Shown piece by piece: positions 59,945 to 64,000 of a stretch of DNA of 64,000 nt. Position 1 is the stretch's first letter; each line of letters begins with the position of its first letter. Below the pieces are notes generated by a model, which was given only the letters and a program-made list of their open reading frames with translations, was not told the DNA's origin and ran no database searches. A program made the position numbers and the translations under genes. This DNA is from Cadophora sp. MPI-SDFR-AT-0126 (taxonomy: Eukaryota; Ascomycota; Leotiomycetes; Helotiales; Ploettnerulaceae): NCBI GenBank assembly GCA_020747065.1, contig JAGMVK010000007.1, positions 620,001 through 684,000 on the forward strand, in the 5' to 3' direction.

Positions 59945-60884
59945 GTTGTTGTAAGAGTGTTATGGGGAACTTTAAAATTCGAGGCATGAAGCTGCAATTT
60001 ATATATCTCGCTGGGTCCTTTCATATCTGAATAAAACAAAAAAACAATCAGTTTGTGTCATAGAACAAAGGTCGTGACGAGGAACAACAGAACAGAGGTG
60101 TCAAAGAAAGAAATTCTACAACAAAGAAATTGTAAGACTGTAATGAAGGTGTTCAATCACGAAATGTCTGAAAACACGGGAGTGTGAATGTTGCTTGTTG
60201 CATTGGAGACTCTGGTAATCAAATGGACAAAGTTTTGTGACATGCTGTTCAAGTGATGACTAACCTGTACTGAGCATGCCCATTCGGCATACAAAGAATT
60301 CTTAGATTGTTTCTCTGATCCATTTCGGCACCGGGACCGGTGGCTCATTGGAAACAAACCCATCTTTGATACACAACGTTTTCCCACTTCATAGCGAATT
60401 TGTTTGAAGTTTCGGAGGGGGTCTAGTGTGATGTTCGGATATATTGATGTTTATCCACGGCGGTGTGAGGAAATATGAAGTGGCAATGACAATTACTTGA
60501 AGCTTCCAAAATCAATGCTTCATCCCGCGAAGTGCAAGTAATTTCAGATCTAAAGGATAGACGTTTAGGTGAGTGGATGTACTACGAAAATGCAGACTGC
60601 CTTACTGACGGGCGAAGTCAACTCCCACAACAAAATCGATTCCAGGTAACTGTGAGACAGCTCCCGGGGAGCAAAACTAGCGGGACAATTGACATTACTG
60701 GACCCGAAGCTAACAAATTTTTACTAATCATGCAGACCATTTATTCTTAAATCGCTCTATGATGGCAGCTAATTTAGACGCTGATTCTACGTGTCTCCCA
60801 AAATATATGGCGAGTATGAGAGCTCAAACTTTATTTCCTAAACACATCGAACATCGCAAACATCATTCTCCCAAATCTGGCATC
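59945..60884. other. Intergenic region between two paralogous genes
   Basis: About 940 bp separating divergent paralogs. No gene supported; AT-rich around 60040-60130. Confidence 0.45.
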
Positions 60885-61937
60885 ATGGAAGAGCCAACGC
60901 CCAAAACTTTGCTCACACTCCCACTGGAGATCCAGCGCATAATATACAGACGCGCTATCGAATCCAGCGGTCGATTGATGCTCGTTGCACAGACGCCCAA
61001 GCTTTCGCCTGAGAGTTACGCTGGAACTCATCACCTCGAACCGTTTGACCAACGCTAATGCGACACCATGTACAATATCTTTGACGATGCGAACCGCGTC
61101 ATGAAGCTGGGCTGGCTTCGCACTTGTCGACATATACATAATCAGGCGAAGAAGATGCTTTGGGACGGATACTGCTTCCACGTCGTGCCAGGAAAATCGC
61201 TCGACTGGGAAGACAGCTTCGACAAATTCATGAACTGGAGATGTTTCAATTACTGGGGGAATTTCCGGCCACACAGTCTGGTTGATGGTCATGTGCACTG
61301 GGGTACCAACGCGTTTTCACCAGAGATCTCGGACGCGATCGCCGAGCTCAGCAGGTGTGAAAGATTGAAGCGATTCTCATTCACCTTGGACAGTCATGAC
61401 TATGACGTACAATTTGGAGATCTGGCTCCCATACTATTACGTGTGATGGATTTTCGTTCAAAGGTCCAGACGATATTATATCTTCCGAACATTAGATATT
61501 CTCCGCCACCGTACATGCCTTCCGGGTATCTCGAGGAGCAACTGGGCAAGCTATCAGATGCTTGCAGTCATCTCCACATCATAATGGGCGGCGAGTTTTG
61601 GGTGCGTGGGAAGCTCTGGATGAAGTATCTCGTGGCACACGAGGACTGACCATACATCTTCCGGCTTTTTGTCAAAGACGTTGGGACGGATGAGGACAAA
61701 AGCCAGAAGATCCTAGAAAATGAGGCAATTTTGGGCGATGTCGAGATTCCTGCCACGGACGAAGAGAGAAGGAAGTTGGCGAAGAGTGATAGGTCGAAAG
61801 ATCTTCGCAACTTTAGTCTGCAGGGAGGCTGTATCAGTCGAGGTCGTTCAAACAGCATCGTGGACATGACTCTTCTTTGGAACTCCGAGACGTTATCCTC
61901 ATCAGAGAGTGACCCACTCTCATGCAAAAGTCCGTAA
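60885..61937 (+). pseudogene. 2EXR/F-box-like family gene with two in-frame stops
   Basis: A 351-codon frame from ATG (MEEPTPKTLLTLPLEIQRIIY) to TAA at 61935, interrupted by TAA at 61056-61058 (codon 58) and TGA at 61647-61649 (codon 255). Coding sequence continues in the same frame after both. After the first comes MKLGWLRTCRHIHNQAKKMLW, matching LLSLLRTSKQVYEETKDIFW of the intact neighbour. After the second come PYIFRLFVKDVG and a charged tail to SCKSP. GGEFWVRGKLW precedes the second stop. The stops fit CAA to TAA and TGG to TGA. In-frame introns (84 nt at 61015-61098; 78 nt at 61625-61702) could remove each stop, but with weak donors. RNA data would decide; I favour a recently broken gene. 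Confidence 0.62.
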
Positions 61938-62891
61938 GATCAGGGAGCATTATTTTAAGCCCAGGAGAAGCCCGACTGCAATGGCTCTAGTATCATATCC
62001 CCTATATTTATCGAATCTGAACTTGTATCTCCTGCAAACCTTTCAATGATGTGCCAGGACGAATCAGGCGAAACCAAATCTGTAAGCCAAAATAGAAGCT
62101 TCATAGCCTAACGTCCATCCCTGCGTGCCGGAAAACCCTCCGTGCCGGAAAAAATAGCTGGTACGTTGACTTCAAGTATTATTAAGTCTATAAATAATAC
62201 AAAGTTTCTTATTATTCTTTATTAATTACATTTTCTAGCTATTTCTAATTATCTTATATACTGTTTTTAAAAGAAAACTTTATTCATGTCGTTGTCTTAT
62301 GTTTAATTTACAAAGAGTCTCTTTTGATATTATAATAAACTTTCTTTACTAGAACTATACTACTAAGCTTACATTACTTTTAAAACTCGTTAAAGAATCT
62401 CAATCGAGTTCCCTGACCTTCTTACTATGCGAGAGATCATCAATATCCTTGTGGCGGCTATAGCGTGCAAAATTATGTAAGGCCGCTAACAGGTTTAATA
62501 CTTCGGATCGGATATTCTGTGGCAGCCCTGCACGCCCCTGGCCCCTCCGAGAATTTGCGCAGGCTCATATGACATCGGGCTGATCTTGTCCGCTTACGTA
62601 ATCAATGCCAAGCACAGCTCGTTCAAATCCATTATTCTCTCCGAGCGCGTCTTTCTCTATTACTTAGTCTGATAACTCGTCTGCAAGAGTCCCACAATAG
62701 CTATTACTCTCGCCGGTATGTCTACGACGCTAAATTCTGACTTATAGATAATTCACCTTACGCTGAAGACGTACATAGAAGAGACTGAGGTAAGAGGCAC
62801 GGAACCGAGGAGACGCGGACTGAGATTTGTTCTTCATTGTCTTAACCGCATGTGGTATTTGAAGCTTACTTTCTATGGGAAAGTTTAATCT
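61938..62891. other. AT-rich, probably RIP-mutated DNA
   Basis: From about 62160 to 62420 the sequence is extremely rich in TA, TT and AA, unlike any other stretch here. From about 62400 a + strand frame reads REIINILVAAIACKIM-stop and later FGSDILWQP and YDIGLILSAYVINAKH. This suggests former coding DNA, perhaps the start of the kinase-like relic that follows, but no domain can be named. Confidence 0.5.
62124..62152. repeat. Two direct copies of CGTGCCGGAAAA at the edge of the AT-rich block
   Basis: Copies at 62124-62135 and 62141-62152 sit exactly where normal-composition DNA gives way to AT-rich DNA. Such direct subterminal repeats are seen at transposon ends; that reading is inference. 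Confidence 0.55.
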
Positions 62892-63990
62892 GCTAAAACT
62901 AGTGCCTTTGCTAAAGTAGCTAAACGCTGGAAAGACCTTGAGAACCTCTGCCTCTGTATCGATTTCGACCTTCCGTAACTCCTCGATGACACGGTTACCG
63001 AGCTTCTTCTCTCGCGAGAGTGCGAGACGTATGGCTAGCGACTACATTTGAAAGCGCTGTTGCACCCTGAAAGCGAGTACGCGGATATTGTTGATAACTA
63101 GTGGTTCCGCGTACAGGAAGATCTATACCGAGTGCGATTCCCGCTTTACGATGTAAAGAGTAGCGGTGTCCCTCCGAGACATTTGTTGGATATTAAGAAG
63201 ATATAAGAACTTGGAATGGGCGTGTACCGTGTACACGCTGATAATATCGATCACGTCTATAAGGAAGTAGATAGGCCGCTCTACGTGCCGCGAGATAGTG
63301 ATGTTCTTAAATAGGAGCTACGAACTCTGGAACGATTACGTGATAGCGAGAATGTTGTAAAGCTCGTTGCTACTGTCGTATCCGATAATCCCTATCGAAC
63401 TACGAAGGCGACGGAAGGTGATACCCCCCTAATAGTCTGCAAGGAATTCTACTCGAGTATTATCTGAATAGTACACTATAAACGGCGTTGTAATTACGGA
63501 AGCCTCATGTTCCCTGGCTCTGTTTAACGCTCTAGATTACTCGCGCCCTTAATAGCCTCTATCAGAACAGTATCTCATATATAGATCTGAAACTAGAAAA
63601 CGTTGTTCTTAATAAGGAAAATATCGCTATATTGATCGATGTCAGTGGGATTGGAGGCATAACTCGAAAATAGCTATCGCTAGAGATAAGACTGATACCT
63701 GAACTATGGTCTCAGGGAATTGAAGCACGGAAGCAGAACGATATTTAGGCCCTCGGGCAGATATTCTTTGAAATATCTCAGGTTACATACAGAGCGGTCG
63801 AGCAGGAGGTTTTGAGAGAGGTTTCGCTCCTCGCTACTGCAGATAATCCTCCTCGTATTCCACTTTAAGATATTATATCTATACTCTTATTATCAGTATC
63901 TGCTCTGATAATATCAGATATTGTCCTAATCGACGTCATCGGGGTTAAAGCCGCTATTAGAGCGGGCACCTAGGTAGTATTAGTAGAAAG
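62892..63990 (+). pseudogene. Protein-kinase-like pseudogene with many C-to-T-type stops
   Basis: One + strand frame from 62892 reads WKDLENLCLCIDFDLP, LLHPESEYADIV, FPLYDVKSSGVPPRHLLDI, GVYRVHADNIDHVYKEVDRPLY and ENVVKLVATVVSDNPY. It is interrupted by stops at 62976, 63036, 63099, 63204, 63312 and 63465. After a frameshift near 63480 the second frame gives ITRALNSLYQ, ISYIDLKLENVVLNKENIAILIDVSGIG and ARKQNDI-stop-ALGQIF, with stops at 63671, 63746 and 63866. The YIDLKLENVVL stretch is the kinase catalytic loop (HxDLKxxN), IDVSG the DFG position, and stop-LSLEI the APE region. All stops fit TGG to TAG/TGA or CAA/CAG to TAA/TAG. The relic may run past the window's right edge. Confidence 0.7.
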
Positions 63991-64000
63991 TAAGTAACTA

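Overview
The window looks like genomic DNA of a filamentous ascomycete (Pezizomycotina). Its genes carry short GT-AG introns of about 48-140 nt with CTAAC-like branch sites. The protein families are typical of that group: HET domain, Zn(II)2Cys6 regulators, RTA1, DUF1996, a fungal SET/TPR protein and a GH15-CBM20 glucoamylase. The species cannot be fixed from sequence alone. No rRNA, tRNA or CRISPR array was found.

Layout. 1-4675: three tandem + strand NAD(P)H oxidoreductases (aldo-keto reductase cut by the window edge, NmrA-like protein, short-chain dehydrogenase). 5652-11396: a PD-(D/E)XK-like nuclease (+), a secreted DUF1996 protein (-) and nicotinamide riboside kinase (-). 11825-20324: a 931-residue protein with an NLR-type N-terminal domain (-), a flavin oxidoreductase (-) and a HET-domain protein with a C-terminal membrane segment (+). 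21821-31305: a GT8 glycosyltransferase (-), the SART1/Snu66 splicing factor (-) and a secreted glucoamylase (+). 33117-38137: a second NLR-type N-terminal protein with a ubiquitin-like domain (+), paralogous to the 931-residue protein, and a TPR-SET protein (-). 39677-46878: a degenerate SprT-like protein, a flavin monooxygenase broken by one stop codon, a 161-residue conserved small protein (-) and an aminoglycoside-phosphotransferase-like protein. 48029-58734: mitochondrial ribosomal protein bL28m (-), F-box-like proteins, two Zn2Cys6 regulators, an uncharacterised 571-residue protein (-) and an RTA1 membrane protein. 59159-64000: two members of a 2EXR/F-box-like family, one of them broken, then an AT-rich block holding a heavily mutated protein-kinase-like pseudogene.

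How it fits together. Housekeeping genes (SNU66, MRPL24, NRK1, GT8, TPR-SET) alternate with accessory genes. The accessory layer has two themes. One is allorecognition or cell-death-type architecture: a HET protein, two paralogs with an NLR-type N-terminal domain, a ubiquitin-like domain, and a probable HET relic. The other is gene decay through in-frame stops that all fit C-to-T (or G-to-A) changes, in at least four loci. That pattern is expected of repeat-induced point mutation (RIP), densest at the right edge. Every exon model here was built by eye from splice signals, reading frame and family knowledge, without transcripts or searches.
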